A stretch of DNA of 64,000 nt, taken from Amphiduros pacificus. Lineage: Eukaryota > Annelida > Polychaeta > Phyllodocida > Hesionidae. Numbering within the stretch: the first letter of the stretch is position 1; every line of letters starts with the position of its first letter. The position numbers and the translations under genes are program-made. Under the pieces are notes generated by a model. The model did no database searches. It saw only the letters and a program-made list of their open reading frames with translations, and had not been told where the DNA came from. The stretch lies in the NCBI GenBank assembly GCA_949316495.1, contig OX439008.1, positions 3,706,501-3,770,500 of the forward strand, given 5' to 3'. Positions 23,894 to 35,043 of this stretch are shown piece by piece.

Positions 23894-24133
23894 CTAGGAA
23901 TCTCCCTCCACTTTCTCATACTTGCTGAGTCTGCGGATCAGCTCAGCATTTTCCTTGCGGCATTCTTTGAGTTCCACTCTGAGTTGCTCACTTTCACGTT
24001 CCAAGTATGAGGCTCTCAGGGCAATCTGATTTTCCTTGATTCGACGAGCGTCCCGTGACCTCTTGGCAGCAACATTGTTCTTGTTGCGTCGTGCCCAGTA
24101 CTTATCATCTTTAGCATCAGTTGGAACAAATAC
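23894..24133 (-). CDS. PAR bZIP exon 7: basic region, leucine zipper, stop
   Basis: Terminal coding exon of 79 codons plus TAG. The basic region keeps the N-x-A-A-K-R-S-R core and the PAR-family DARR-KENQIA-RA extension. One arginine of the usual ARRRKNN is Asn here (ARRNKNN). The zipper follows from about [13 protein letters not shown] to LSKYEK. The acceptor is CTTTACAG|GTATTT. Absence of any downstream exon matches vertebrate HLF/TEF. Confidence 0.95.
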   Translation of the reverse strand, partial: VFVPTDAKDDKYWARRNKNNVAAKRSRDARRIKENQIALRASYLERESEQLRVELKECRKENAELIRRLSKYEKVEGDS

Positions 24134-27100
24134 CTGTAAAGAAGTCAATCTTATATTGATGACGCATCTGTGCCGGGCCAGGAATTGAAGTGTGTATGTA
24201 CGTTCCACTATAAACCTCTGACGCATTCAAAAAAAGTATCTTTGTCACTGAACTATATCTAAAGGGTGTACAAGATCTTGGAACACCTCTCAGTATTAAG
24301 GGTTCAAAGATTACCCAATATCAGATAGAAACTAAATGGTATCGTCTGAAGAATCTTTTTATCTTGTCAGTTAATATAACTTAAATGATGTCTGGACATC
24401 CTTATATGTACAAAACAGAGAAAAAAATAAATAAAATATAACAAAGACAAAGGTTTGTGATAATCCTCTTTTGACAACCCTGGCTCCTTCCTCAAACTTT
24501 TCTGCTTAATTGTAGATTCATTTTTGTTTGTATTTTTTTGAGCATTACCCAAGTTTATTTGCATATTAATGTGAGTCAGATACCTACCTTTTTTGACTTC
24601 TTGATCATGGGTTGAGGGCGCAACTCTTCTGCTGTGAAACGCCTTTTGCGGGGATCAAACTCTGTGTCTCCTAAAAGATCATAAATATTTTAAAATATAA
24701 CGAATCATATGAGGATAACTACAGCTGTAATTAATTACTACAATATCTCTTTGATGGAAGTAAGAAATTTAAAATATGTTAAATTCTCTTAACGTTAAGT
24801 GTAAAGTGATTGTGAAAATCTTTTTATCCAGCTCCACATTACATGTTACAAAAATTGCAATGAGTGGGCCATTAACCCTGGTATGAAAATGGTTCATGTC
24901 ATCAACTTTAAAGTTTAAACAGATCCACGTGGAAAACGGGACTCCACAAAAACAGCTATGAGCTGCCAACCTCAAGTCAAATTTCCTGTCTGCACACCTG
25001 ATAATCATACTATCTTGTGACTTCTATGAAAACATTTTGATCAGATACACTACTCCTCAGACAAAAATAGGTATGGCAATGTGACTTCCCTCGTAGCCTT
25101 AGTTAAAGGTTAAAGGTTAAAGGTGAATATGATGATAAGCACACCCCATTCTCATTTCTCAGATTTGATTTTTTGATTCACTTTATCCCTTCATGCATTG
25201 CTTGAATTTTAATATTAATTTAGTGCCTTTGTCAATACCTGGGCACTGTGCTAGCAACAAATCTTCAGGATTGGCATCAATAACGACACCTTCCTCATCT
25301 TCACCTGGTGCCACCTGGTGTTCAGGACTGGTAGGTATTGCCACCTGGTGGTAATCAGGAGGGAGAGGAAGACTTGCATCAAAATGATGAGACACTACAA
25401 ATGGCAAATTAATATATTGGTACATCGATATTTACAATTGTAATTTGTTCCTGAATTTGTTGGCAAGTCTGTAATGTTCCTTCTCCCAGCTGATGAGTTG
25501 TACCATCTACAGAATTTTGCAAACATTCTTTTGACAGATATACATTATAATGGCAATGTCTATTTCAATAAATAACAAAACTGTGCAAATCCAATTTTAT
25601 CATTAAAAATCACTCTTCCTGAAAAGTACCCTAAGTGATGCCCTTAAAAATCATCTTTCATGTTATGTTGCGTGGTTTAAAGCATCTACAGTATAAACAA
25701 GTTTTAAGAGTTGGGTATCCACTGAAGATATGTCAAAGCAAAAATATAAGGGATAACGACGCACACAAGGACAGTTACACTACCTGGTATGGTTGCTAGG
25801 GCCATTTCATGTTCTTCCACTTCAAAGGGGACATCAACAGCAGGACTCGGAGTGCGCCCAACTGTTGGCGACACCTGCTGGCCAAACTGCACCTCAACCT
25901 TCAGCAACTCTTTCTTCAGTAAAGCTACAAGCAAAGTCCACTTACATGACATTACTGTGGTTGGATTCCATCCAAAAATACATAACTAATATTACTGATT
26001 ATGCTTAACTACATACAAATCCTGTGTTGAAGATTATGAAAGATATGATTAGCTGTTACCTAGGTTTTAATATGCAGATTAATTATTTTATTTCAGATCA
26101 GATCAATAAACATGGATAATCATACACAATATGATGTGACATGCAGGTTGGCAAGTACATTTCTAATTCTGCAAATGTCTGTTCCAGTAAATTTCTATTT
26201 TTAAAGCATAATGTTTAAACTGTCATCTACCAAGAAACTGGTTGAGTGAGTTTTTTAAACTTCTGTGGGCAAGATACATAGTAATTTCAGTTAGTAATAA
26301 TCTATTTTCTTTCTATAATAGCTACATTAATCTGCTTAAAAGAGACACTGCATAATTTTATTATGCTAGCACTTTTCCTAAAAATTATACAACAGATATT
26401 TTATTAATGCACGATCAATGCATATGTAATAAGCTATTTAAACTACGGAGTGCAGTTCCATAATCACAGGCACGGAACCATCATAACAATGACACATTTA
26501 GGATTAAATTCACTGTTAAATGTTTAATTGTTTACACGGTGCAAATTGTTCAATTGATTGTACAGTATGAAATATTTTCTCTGTTCTAATTATAAAAGAT
26601 GTTGAATTAATACACAGAACATCTAATTTTTATTCCCTTTTTTCTCTTATGTAATATTGTTTATGTTGTTACCGTAAATGACCGTGTATAAGGCGAGGTT
26701 TTTTTTACAAAAAAACTTAGTTAATGTTTAGGGGATCGTCTTATACACGAGAGCAACCTGTGGACGAGGATTTATGCCAAAAAATTACGGCACTACAAGT
26801 TTTAATTACGAACATTCATATTTTCGAAATAACAAATATCGGACGCAGTGGATCGATTTTAATTGCGTTTTAAATGATAAATAAAGGTATTTACTTAATA
26901 TTATCACAATTACGTTTCTCAGGTCGAGAATAACAAAGCGTTTTCATTATTTATCATTTAAAATGCAATTAAAATCGATCCACGTGTGAAAGCATTTCTG
27001 TCAACAGGGAAGACACAACTCAAAGCAGTAGAAACAATGACGAAACGCAAAACTGTAAATGCTGATAATTGGAATCAGTGAGAACAAAGTCAAAACAAAG

Positions 27101-30100
27101 CGATAATATTGGGTAAATACCTATATATATCATTTAAAACACAATTAAAATCGATCCACTACGTCCGATATACGTTATTTCATCGTTTCAAAATAAAACG
27201 TAAATTTGATGTGCGGAACACGGTAAATTTGATGTGCGGAAACACGAAGAGAAGCCAGGGCTCCATCATTGTGCAATATATTAATATTTCAATGCGAGTT
27301 GATACACTCCATTTGTTTTCGCGCCAAAAATAAAATGACGACCTCGTATTGCGTAATGCATGTTAAATGGATGGATTAATTTGTGATAATATTGGGTAAA
27401 TACCTTTATTTATCAGTTAAAACGCAATTAAAATTGATCCGCTACGTCCGATATATGTTTTGTTTTCTTTTGATGCTTTTCAAAATGACGACCACATGTT
27501 GCGTAATGCACGTTATAAATGAATGGATGGTTTTGTTCTGTTCTTGACCTGCAAAGTGAATTTGTGATAATATTGGGTAAATACCTTTATTTATCATTTA
27601 AAACGCAATTAAAATTGATCCACTACGTCCGATATTCGTTATTTCGAAAATATGAAAATCGTAATTACGTTTTACTGTAAATATCTGTGTATAAGACCAT
27701 TAAGATCTTGTATTGTAAGCATATTTACGTTTCACTTTTAAAATGGCCGCCAAGCTTTAGCTGAAGCTTGAATGGTAGCAGAGCAGATATCTTGAGAAAA
27801 ATCAATGTCTTATATTCGGAAATTGTTTTTTTTTCAAGCAAAATAACCTCAATTTTGGGGGTTCGTCTTATACACTAGTCATCCTATACACGAGTAAATA
27901 CGGTAGATATATTATGAGGCTGGCAACTTACCTGATGTTGGACTGGGACTGTTGGATCTGACAGGACTCTGTGTGTTTGGATTGACAATCAAACTCTCTG
28001 ATATACAAGGTGAACTTGGTGGTCCGACTGACTTCAACTTGGCCTGTGGCGAAGTCTGAAAGGTACAATGATATACAAGGTGAGCAAGGTGGTCCGACCG
28101 ACTTCAACTTGGCCTGTGGCAAAGTCTGAAAGGTACAATGATATACAAGGTGAGCAAGGTGGTCTGACCGACTTCAACTTGGCCTGTGGCGAAGTCTGAA
28201 AGGTACAATGATATACAAGGTGAGCAAGGTGGTCCGACCGACTTCAACTTGGCCTGTGGCGAAGTCTGAAAGGTACAATGATATACAATATTTACAGGCT
28301 TTTATGAAAAATAAAATATCGTGCTCTGAATGAATGTTAATTAACACGACAAGCCAGGCCCCACCAGGGGTGTGGTATGAAGAGACCCCAAGTTTTACCT
28401 TAGGGGTCGTCTCGGCCACCAGGGGTGTGGTATTTAGAGACCACAAGTTTTACCTTAGGGATCATCTCAACCACCAGGGGTGTGGTATTAAGAGAGTGGA
28501 GTTTTACCTCAGGGGTCGTCTAAACCACCAATGGTAAAATGAGAGTTTTACCTTAGGGGCCGTATCAGCCACCAGGGGTGTGGTATTAAGAGAGTGGAAT
28601 TTTACCTAAGGGGTCGTCTCAGCCACCGGGGGTGTGATATGAAGAGATTGGAGTTTTACCTGAGGGGTCATCTCAACCACCAATGGTAAAATGAGAGTTT
28701 TTACCTTAGGGGTCGTATCAGCCACCAGGGGTGTGCCATCTGCTGCAAGGGGAATGCCATTTTCTTGCAGAAACTCATCAAGGTCCATGTACTCCAACTT
28801 GAAGTCATTTTCGTCATATGGCAGAGTTTTATCCCACAAGTTGGACGGGCCAAGGAAGGCAGACTGCCCATCAAACAGATCAAACCCATCATCATCCTTT
28901 TTCTTGTCTTTCTTATCTGAAAATGTTAAAAGAAATCTTTGTCATATTCATCCAAAATGGCATAGGAACTTATTGAACTTATTGTTATTGATATGATGAT
29001 ATCTTGACACTTAAAGTATGATATGAGAGATAGCTGCACAAGTGAGAAACAGCTGCATTGATAAGTAAGAAACAGCTGCATAATTGAGACAAAATAAGCG
29101 GCACAAAGAGAAAGATAGCGGCATAAGTGAGAGACAACTTCACAAGTGAGAAGCAGGTACACATTGGAGAAAACACTGTACATATGAGAAATAATTACAA
29201 CAGTGAGTTATAGCTGTACATGTTAGAGATGCGCCAAAAGTGAGAGGCAACTGCACAAGTGAGAGACAGCTGCAGACTTGAGTGGGTGATAGCTGTACAC
29301 ATTAGCGATAGCTGCACACATGGGCATGACGTCATTTTCAACAGTGAGATAGCTGCACAAATTTTGAGTTGGTATTGAAATCAGCAGACCTCATATTTTT
29401 CTGTGTCTGCTGATGTGTTGACAAGGTTCACAGAAACTGGGGCACAAGGTCACTGTGACCTGTCAAATGCACTCCACTTCCTGAGAGGGGCACAACAGGG
29501 ACATAAACATTTAGAAAAAAATATATACCAGTTTAATGGATGCAGGCACCAGAAATGTTTGAATGCTGGTTATATCAAAACTGAAAATTATTAAATAAAT
29601 TTTATTTTTATTAAATTTATGAAGAATTTGTATGAGCTCTCTATGTGATCTTGTATTTTTGGCATATTTTGGGTTTATTTTTTGCATAAATTAGAAAACT
29701 ACAGCTGGAAAATGTAAGATATTTGGATGTTTAATGATACATAGAATTCAAAAATGTTGATTTTTTTTTTTTGACATGTCATTTTATTTCAGCCATTGAT
29801 GTCATTCTATTTTTCTCCAGATTTGTAATTTGATTTTTCTTCATGCATGTGTTGCCAAGGTAATACTGTATTCCCTTCACAGCATACAGAATGGTAGTCA
29901 TCATATCACAGGCAGCCAGAGCAACATCTTGTGCCATCACTAATTATATCTTAGGTTAATTAGGACAGAGACAGAGAGGGGCTGGGGACTTTCACTCTCA
30001 GTCTCTATTTTTTATGGAACTTTGAACAATTAAAAGGAAAGTTTCAGCATTGTTTTACATGGAGATACTGAACTGTTTTATAATATATATATATATGCAA

Positions 30101-30840
30101 AAATATTGATTGCATTGCCATTATCTTTGAATTATTTTCTGTTGATAATGGTATGAAGAGTTGATGCAAATATCCACCAAAATCTTTGAAACCCCATTGG
30201 TACCTTTTTGGGAGGTTTTGTATTGATTTTGGCAGGGGTCCAACTTTGGTCACGTTGCTTCGCACGAGTTTACCAAAATGCACTTTGCATCTTCCCCGTT
30301 GTGTGACATGTCCTTGTCACAAAAAGCCTAACATTTTAATTAAAATTATCAAGTTGCATTGCTTCTTAATATGACAGGTGCATTGTATATGACACAAAAT
30401 GGCATCATTGCAACAGCTGAACAGCGAGCAACTCTGCTCCGCTCATTAGCAACGCACCTCAAAACCAGCGACCTTGACCAGTTGGCTGAGTTGCTGTGGT
30501 TCATTTTGCGAAAACAAAATCATGTCAGTGGCAAAACCCGCAAATCTATGTCAAACTGATGTCTTGCATTGAATGTAAACGATGTCAGAAAACGGCAAAT
30601 CATTTGTCTGGTAAAATACACAGTTTGCAATTCACACAAAAACTAAATTAGAACTCTTGCCTGTCTTGGTTCGCCAGCTGTGAAAAACCGATAAACAACA
30701 ATCGCCATTCTGGGTTTGGCGAGATATTCTTGCTAAAATACTGAAAAAAACTCACCTTCGCTGATAATTTTTGGTGGATTTAGAAGATTGGGATCCTCCA
30801 GTAAGGCTTTTAGCGTAATTCCTTGTTGATAAAGTGACAT
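23894..30840 (-). CDS. PAR bZIP transcription factor (HLF/TEF/DBP/Pdp1 family), 7 exons
   Basis: Exons 5' to 3': 30756-30840, 28705-28916, 27932-28055, 25784-25924, 25239-25394, 24588-24670 and 23894-24133. All junctions have GT-AG ends and agreeing phases (1,0,1,1,1,0), giving 346 aa with all exons included. Start ATG is followed by [19 protein letters not shown]. Exon 2 carries the conserved activation motif [13 protein letters not shown]...[16 protein letters not shown]. Exons 4-6 form the Pro/acidic PAR region, ending FDPRKRRF and RPQPMIKK. Exon 7 holds the basic region ([20 protein letters not shown]) and zipper. The protein is a nuclear dimeric DNA-binding factor; family members act in circadian output and stress or metabolic control. 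It is one gene for the family, so a vertebrate paralogue name is not applied. Confidence 0.95.
25239..25394 (-). CDS. PAR bZIP exon 5: alternative-looking PAR exon B
   Basis: 156 nt, phase 1 at both ends. Encodes [20 protein letters not shown] onward and ends [14 protein letters not shown], which resembles the PAR sequence before FDPRK (DPADLALSSIPG in vertebrates). It can be skipped, or used without exon 4, with no frame change. Confidence 0.85.
25784..25924 (-). CDS. PAR bZIP exon 4: alternative-looking PAR exon A
   Basis: 141 nt, phase 1 at both ends. Encodes [18 protein letters not shown], then [18 protein letters not shown] and ALATIPG. The TPSP...LA...IPG order is the usual one in HLF/TEF immediately before the FDPRK exon. 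With exon 5 also included the protein has two such endings in series. Confidence 0.85.
26672..27903. mobile_element. TA-flanked non-autonomous DNA element in PAR bZIP intron 3
   Basis: The left end CCGTAAATGACCGTGTATAA and right end ...CACGAGTAAATACGG are inverted matches, with TA on both sides (26670-26671, 27904-27905), so Tc1/mariner/pogo-like by target choice. The interior has four to five copies of a ~70-bp block with CAATTAAAATCGATCCAC; the leftmost copy (~26836-26905) is inverted relative to the rest. No transposase. The right end lies only 28 bp from exon 3. Confidence 0.7.
27932..28055 (-). CDS. PAR bZIP exon 3, Ser/Pro-rich
   Basis: 124 nt encoding [20 protein letters not shown], then [13 protein letters not shown]. 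Acceptor CTTTCAG|ACTTCG, donor TCAG|GTAAGT. The 5' half of the exon is itself the first unit of the 70-bp tandem array upstream. Confidence 0.9.
28002..28290 (-). repeat. 70-bp tandem array containing the exon 3 splice acceptor
   Basis: The first unit (28002-28070) is the authentic acceptor plus the start of exon 3. Three near-identical upstream units repeat every 70 bp, each with the CCTTTCAG|ACTT acceptor; the duplicate exonic starts are 28125, 28195 and 28265. Because 70 is not a multiple of three, reading through one or two extra units changes frame. Confidence 0.92.
28345..28745 (-). repeat. ~54-bp tandem array containing the exon 2 splice donor
   Basis: The 3' end of exon 2 and its donor (ACGACCCCTAAG|GTAAAA, exon end 28705) recur downstream in the intron at least six times, with CT(T/A/C)AG|GTAAAA-type junctions near 28658, 28604, 28551, 28507, 28452 and 28397. 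The CACACCCCTGGTGGCTGA exon word is kept in most units. Confidence 0.9.
28705..28916 (-). CDS. PAR bZIP exon 2: conserved activation segment
   Basis: 212 nt; opens with an acidic/Lys stretch ([17 protein letters not shown]), then [20 protein letters not shown] and [16 protein letters not shown], the most conserved non-bZIP part of HLF/TEF/DBP. Acceptor TTTTCAG|ATAAG; donor CCTAAG|GTAAAA. Confidence 0.93.
29020..29365. repeat. GTGAGAGATAGCTGCACAA-type degenerate repeats, locus 2
   Basis: About a dozen irregular units in intron 1 of the PAR bZIP gene, of the same family as 17946-18085. Spacing is variable, so this is a drifting minisatellite and not a fixed array. Confidence 0.65.
30756..30840 (-). 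CDS. PAR bZIP exon 1 with start codon
   Basis: Encodes [20 protein letters not shown] and a little more, ending in phase 1 at CGAAG|GTGAG. It resembles the short LKKLMENP helix near the N-terminus of TEF. The next upstream 150 bp is less AT-rich and promoter-like. Other first exons, as in Pdp1, are possible. Confidence 0.8.
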
Positions 30841-31010
30841 GATCGCGTTTTAGCTCCTGCACGGTGCCGAAGTGTTTTCAGTGTTTTTTGTCAGATTGTG
30901 CTTCAGCTGCGGTGTAATTATCATAGGGGCCAGCACTGACCAATCACAACTCTCAATTTCGCCTGTCAATCAAACTTAGGCACTGCCCACTCACGTTGCT
31001 TCTCGTGTGG
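30841..31010 (-). promoter_or_regulatory. Probable promoter / 5' UTR of PAR bZIP gene
   Basis: Moderately GC-richer stretch upstream of the ATG with a GATTGGTCAG (inverted CCAAT box; CTGACCAATC on the plus strand at ~30936-30945). A CACGTT word, of the non-canonical E-box type used by clock factors, lies at 30992-30997. Function is inferred from position only. Confidence 0.35.
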
Positions 31011-31400
31011 TCGGTAGATTGACCCCGTTGCTTGTCACAACAAAGTTACTGGTTTGCTCAAGGTTGGCCTCATAGCCAACTTCCGCAAAGTTTGAAATCT
31101 TTGATTTAATCGTGAAATTCATCAGCTTTGTAGTACCATGCAAAGCTGATGACTCGCGGATTCTTAAAGACACCTTCAAAATTTCTGTCAATGTTTCTTG
31201 GGGATCGTTTTGATCTCACTTTGTTGACTATTCACAGTTCATTATACAGATTTTTTTTAAGTACATATAGATGATATCAGATATATTTAAACATGTTTTA
31301 AATGTCTCTGACGATATTAACATGTCAGATTTACAAAATTGTCTTCCAAATATCACCATGCTGGATTTTGTACCATATTATGTGAAAGGAAATCAGCATC

Positions 31401-32897
31401 ATGACAATGACAATGACAATGTAGTTTATTTTGGCAACACTAGGCTGACTGAAATACATAATTATAATAGAATACATTTTTGCGTTAATGATAAATGATA
31501 CATATACATATACAAATACAATATACAAAAATGTTATAGCTCCACATATGCTTGGGTTACTCAAACATTCTCACAGCATATTGTACAAAACTGGAATCAG
31601 CACGCTTGGTTCTAGTTTTCTTAGGAATTCTGTTCTTGGCATGACGGGTTTTATGTATGTTTTCTCTTACAGGTGGCAATAGGTGGTGTAGAGGATGTGA
31701 GGGGTTTTTCATTTTGTTGTATAAATTTTCACACATCTTAATACGTCTTTGTTCTAGTGTATTTAAATTGAAATGATCTAGTGCCTCCCAATAGTTAAAG
31801 TCAGGTTTCACTATTTTCAGGGCTCGAACTTGAATTCTCTCTATGTCCTGTGTAAGGCCGAGGCACAACCCTGGGTGCCAGGACTCTGCACCATATTCTA
31901 ACAGGGAGCGTATCTTTGAAATGAAAATTTGAATCAGGTTCTGCTCACTAAATCCTGCTCTTTTGGCTGCAGTAATGAGGTGGAGTCTACGACTTGCTTT
32001 CATGGTAATCGAGTCTACATGAGTGTTCCACTTCAGATCGTTAGCTATGTGGATGCCAAGTAGCTTAACACATATTTCTTGGCTTAGCAATTTTCCTCCC
32101 ATATATAATGATTGTGAGGCACTTTTCTGTTTAGTAAAGTTTATGGGCATGTGTTTCGTTTTTGGAACATTCAAATTCATGTCATTTTCACCAGTCCAAT
32201 GTTCTATTGTATTTAGTCCTTGCTGCAGGAAACCAGGGCCAATAATCTTTTTCACTTCGTATGTTGTAGTGTCATCCATGAATTTTGTTGTTGGTGTTTC
32301 TGGGGCCAGATCATTGATCATAATGATAAAAAGCAACGGACCAAGTTTTGTTCCCTGGGGCACACCACCATTGATTGAGAGCCAGCTTGATTTTAAATTG
32401 TTGAATTTAACTCTTTGTTGTCTATCTGCAAGGAAGGCACATATCCATTTAACCAGAAAGGGTGGGACATTCATTGCTACTAGCTTTTTGATGATGATGT
32501 TATGATTGAGGTGGTCGAATGCCTTCTGATAATCAATGAGTACCACATCAATGATAGTTGATGGTGTGTCTGTGGCAATGAACCAGTCATGCAGTAGCTG
32601 GACCAAGGCATGCACTGTGGACATGCCTTTCCTGCCTCCAAATTGGTTTGGCTCTATTTGGTCTTTGACACAGTCCCATAACCAAGTGAAAACAAAATGT
32701 TCCATCCCTACTTTGGAGATTGTTGGTGTTAGAGAGATGGGGCGTAGGTCTTTCTCAATGGAGTTTAATGGTGAGCATTTTGGTATGGATACAACATCCG
32801 CGCACTTCCAGATTTCTGGCACATATCCCTCAGCTAATGAACTGTTCATTATTGAGGCTAGTGGGGCTGCAAGAATAGGTGCAAAATCCCTGAGACT
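31401..32897 (-). mobile_element. 5'-truncated LINE with 430-codon reverse transcriptase ORF
   Basis: The ORF (31557-32849, open upstream to ~32897) contains LRPISLTPTISKV, DYQKAFD (~106-112), GGVPQGTKLGPLLF (~161-174) and the catalytic FMDD (~190-193). It then runs to the LINE-type C-terminus (RIQVRALKIVKPDFNY, YNKMKNPSHPLHHLLP). The endonuclease domain is absent. The 3' end is a CATTGT-type simple repeat near 31401-31425 after an AATAAA. CR1/Rex/Jockey-group APE-type element; clade not fixed. Confidence 0.88.
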
Positions 32898-33477
32898 TTA
32901 AGTTTTTTGTTGAAGTTATTTGCGCATACATCATGTATATTTAGACAAGAATAATAAAACATGAAAAAGGCTATTAGAATATGTATTTCAAAACCTTGCA
33001 AACACATGTGCCAGCAAATATATATCTTAAAAAATGATGGACCATCATTTGAATTAGAATGAACATAACATAAAAGTATAAGAATTGTTGAAAGAATTTT
33101 TTCCTTTTAAATTTCACATTCATCAGTTTTATTCACAATGATGTACTCTTTATATTATAAATAAGGAATTTGATAAATTAAATCACTGTTTTTCCAACTA
33201 AAAATATAAATTGAAGCATATATTACTGAATTTTGCCTCATTTATTTACAGTAATTATCAGTGAATATTTTGAAGTCTGAAAAGTCCTACTTTGCCCAAA
33301 TGAAAATATCAAGTAGTGTGTTGTGATATTTTAATATGTTGTTGGTGAGTTTTGATTGAAAATCATTAAAGATTTATCTTCCATTCTTCTAAGATGATCC
33401 TTAACAATACTCTGACATGCCAAAATGGTCAATGGTCTATCAAAATAGTACAACACAGGTTAGACATGTCCCATGGT

Positions 33478-34362
33478 CTACTACCACACTTAGATATCCC
33501 ATTACACATGTCCCATGGTCTCCTACCACACTTAGATATCCCATGAGGTAACATGTCCCATGGTCTCCTACACTGTCTCATGGTCTCCTACACTGTCCCA
33601 TGGTCTAGCACACTGTCCCATGGTCTACTACACTATCTCGTGGTCTAGCACACTGTCTCATGGTCTAGCACACTGTCCCATGGTCTACTACTCTATCTCA
33701 TGGTCTAGTACACTGTCCCATGGTCTAGCACACTGTCTCATGGTCTACTACACTGTCCCATGGTCTAGCACACTGTCTCATGGTCTCCTACACTGTCCCA
33801 TGGTCTAGCACACTGTATCATGGTCTCCTACACTGTCCCATGGTCTAGCACACTGTCCCATGGTCTAGCACACTGTCCCATGGTCTAGCACACTGTCCCA
33901 TGGTCTAGCACACTGTCCCATGGTCTACTACATTATCTTGTGGTCTAGCACACTGTCTCATGGTCTACTACACTATCTCGTGGTCTAGCACACTGTCTCA
34001 TGGTCTAGCACACTGTCCCATGGTCTACTACACTATATTGTGGTCTAGTACACTGTCCCATGGTCTAGCACACTGTCCCATGGTCTACTACACTATATTG
34101 TGGTCTAGTACACTGTCCCATGGTCTAGCACACTGTCTCATGGTCTACTACACTATCTCGTGGTCTAGTACACTGTCCCATGGTCTATGACACAGTCCCA
34201 TGGTCTAACACACTCGGATATCCCATGGACTAGCAAACAGTCTAATGGTCGCACAAAATGATCAACATCAAACTCTGAACAAATAAAATGTTGTACATTA
34301 AATATTTATTTATGACAATTGTATGTTTACTTTATGTGTTTGATAATTGACACTGCTGAAGC
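33478..34362. repeat. 20-bp minisatellite block (CCCATGGTCTAGCACACTGT), copy 1 plus flank
   Basis: About 35 units of a 20-bp repeat, with CTAGCA and CTACTA variants tending to alternate as 40-60 bp higher-order blocks. It is followed by ~150 bp of unique AT-rich flank. This unit from 33541 is repeated at 34362. Confidence 0.9.
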
Positions 34363-35043
34363 CATGAGGTAACATGTCCCATGGTCTCTTACACTGTCTC
34401 ATGGTCTCCTACACTGTCCCATGGTCTAGCACACTGTCCCATGGTCTAGCACACTGTCCCATGGTCTAGCACACTGTCCCATGGTCTAGCACACTGTCCC
34501 ATGGTCTACTACACTATCTCGTGGTCTAGCACACTGTCTCATGGTCTAGCACACTGTCCCATGGTCTAGCACACTGTCCCATGGTCTAGCACACTGTCCC
34601 ATGGTCTACTACATTATCTTGTGGTCTAGCACACTGTCCCATGGTCTAGCACACTTTCCCATGGTCTACTACACTATCTCGTGGTCTAGCACACTGTCCC
34701 ATGGTCTAGCACACTGTCCCATGGTCTAGCACACTGTCCCATGGTCTAGCACACTGTCCCTTGGTCTACTACACTATCTCGTGGTCTAGTACACTGTCCC
34801 ATGGTCTAGCACACTGTCTCATGGTCTACTACACTATCTCGTGGTCTAGTACACTGTCCCATGGTCTATGACACAGTCCCATGGTCTAACACACTCAGAT
34901 ATCCCATGGACTAGCAAACAGTCTAATGGTCTCACAAAATGATCAACATCAAACGCTGAACAAATAAAATTTTGTACATTATATATTTATTTATGACAAT
35001 TGTATGTTTACTTTATGTGTTTGATAATTGACACTGCTGAAGC
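34363..35043. repeat. 20-bp minisatellite block, copy 2 plus flank
   Basis: Starts with the same CCATGAGGTAACATGTCCCA junction as 33541 (offset 821 bp) and ends with the same flank (CACTGCTGAAGC). It is a tandem duplication of a segment holding minisatellite and flank, after which array length diverged. Confidence 0.9.

Noticed and set aside
29000-29200. Possible tRNA or structured RNA in the GCTGCACAA repeats
   Set aside because: No cloverleaf, A/B boxes or stable pairing; only a degenerate repeat.
30359-30559. 66-codon plus-strand ORF
   Set aside because: No domain, lies in intron 1 of the antisense PAR bZIP gene, no supporting signal.
32023-32505. 160-codon plus-strand ORF
   Set aside because: Shadow of the LINE reverse transcriptase on the opposite strand.
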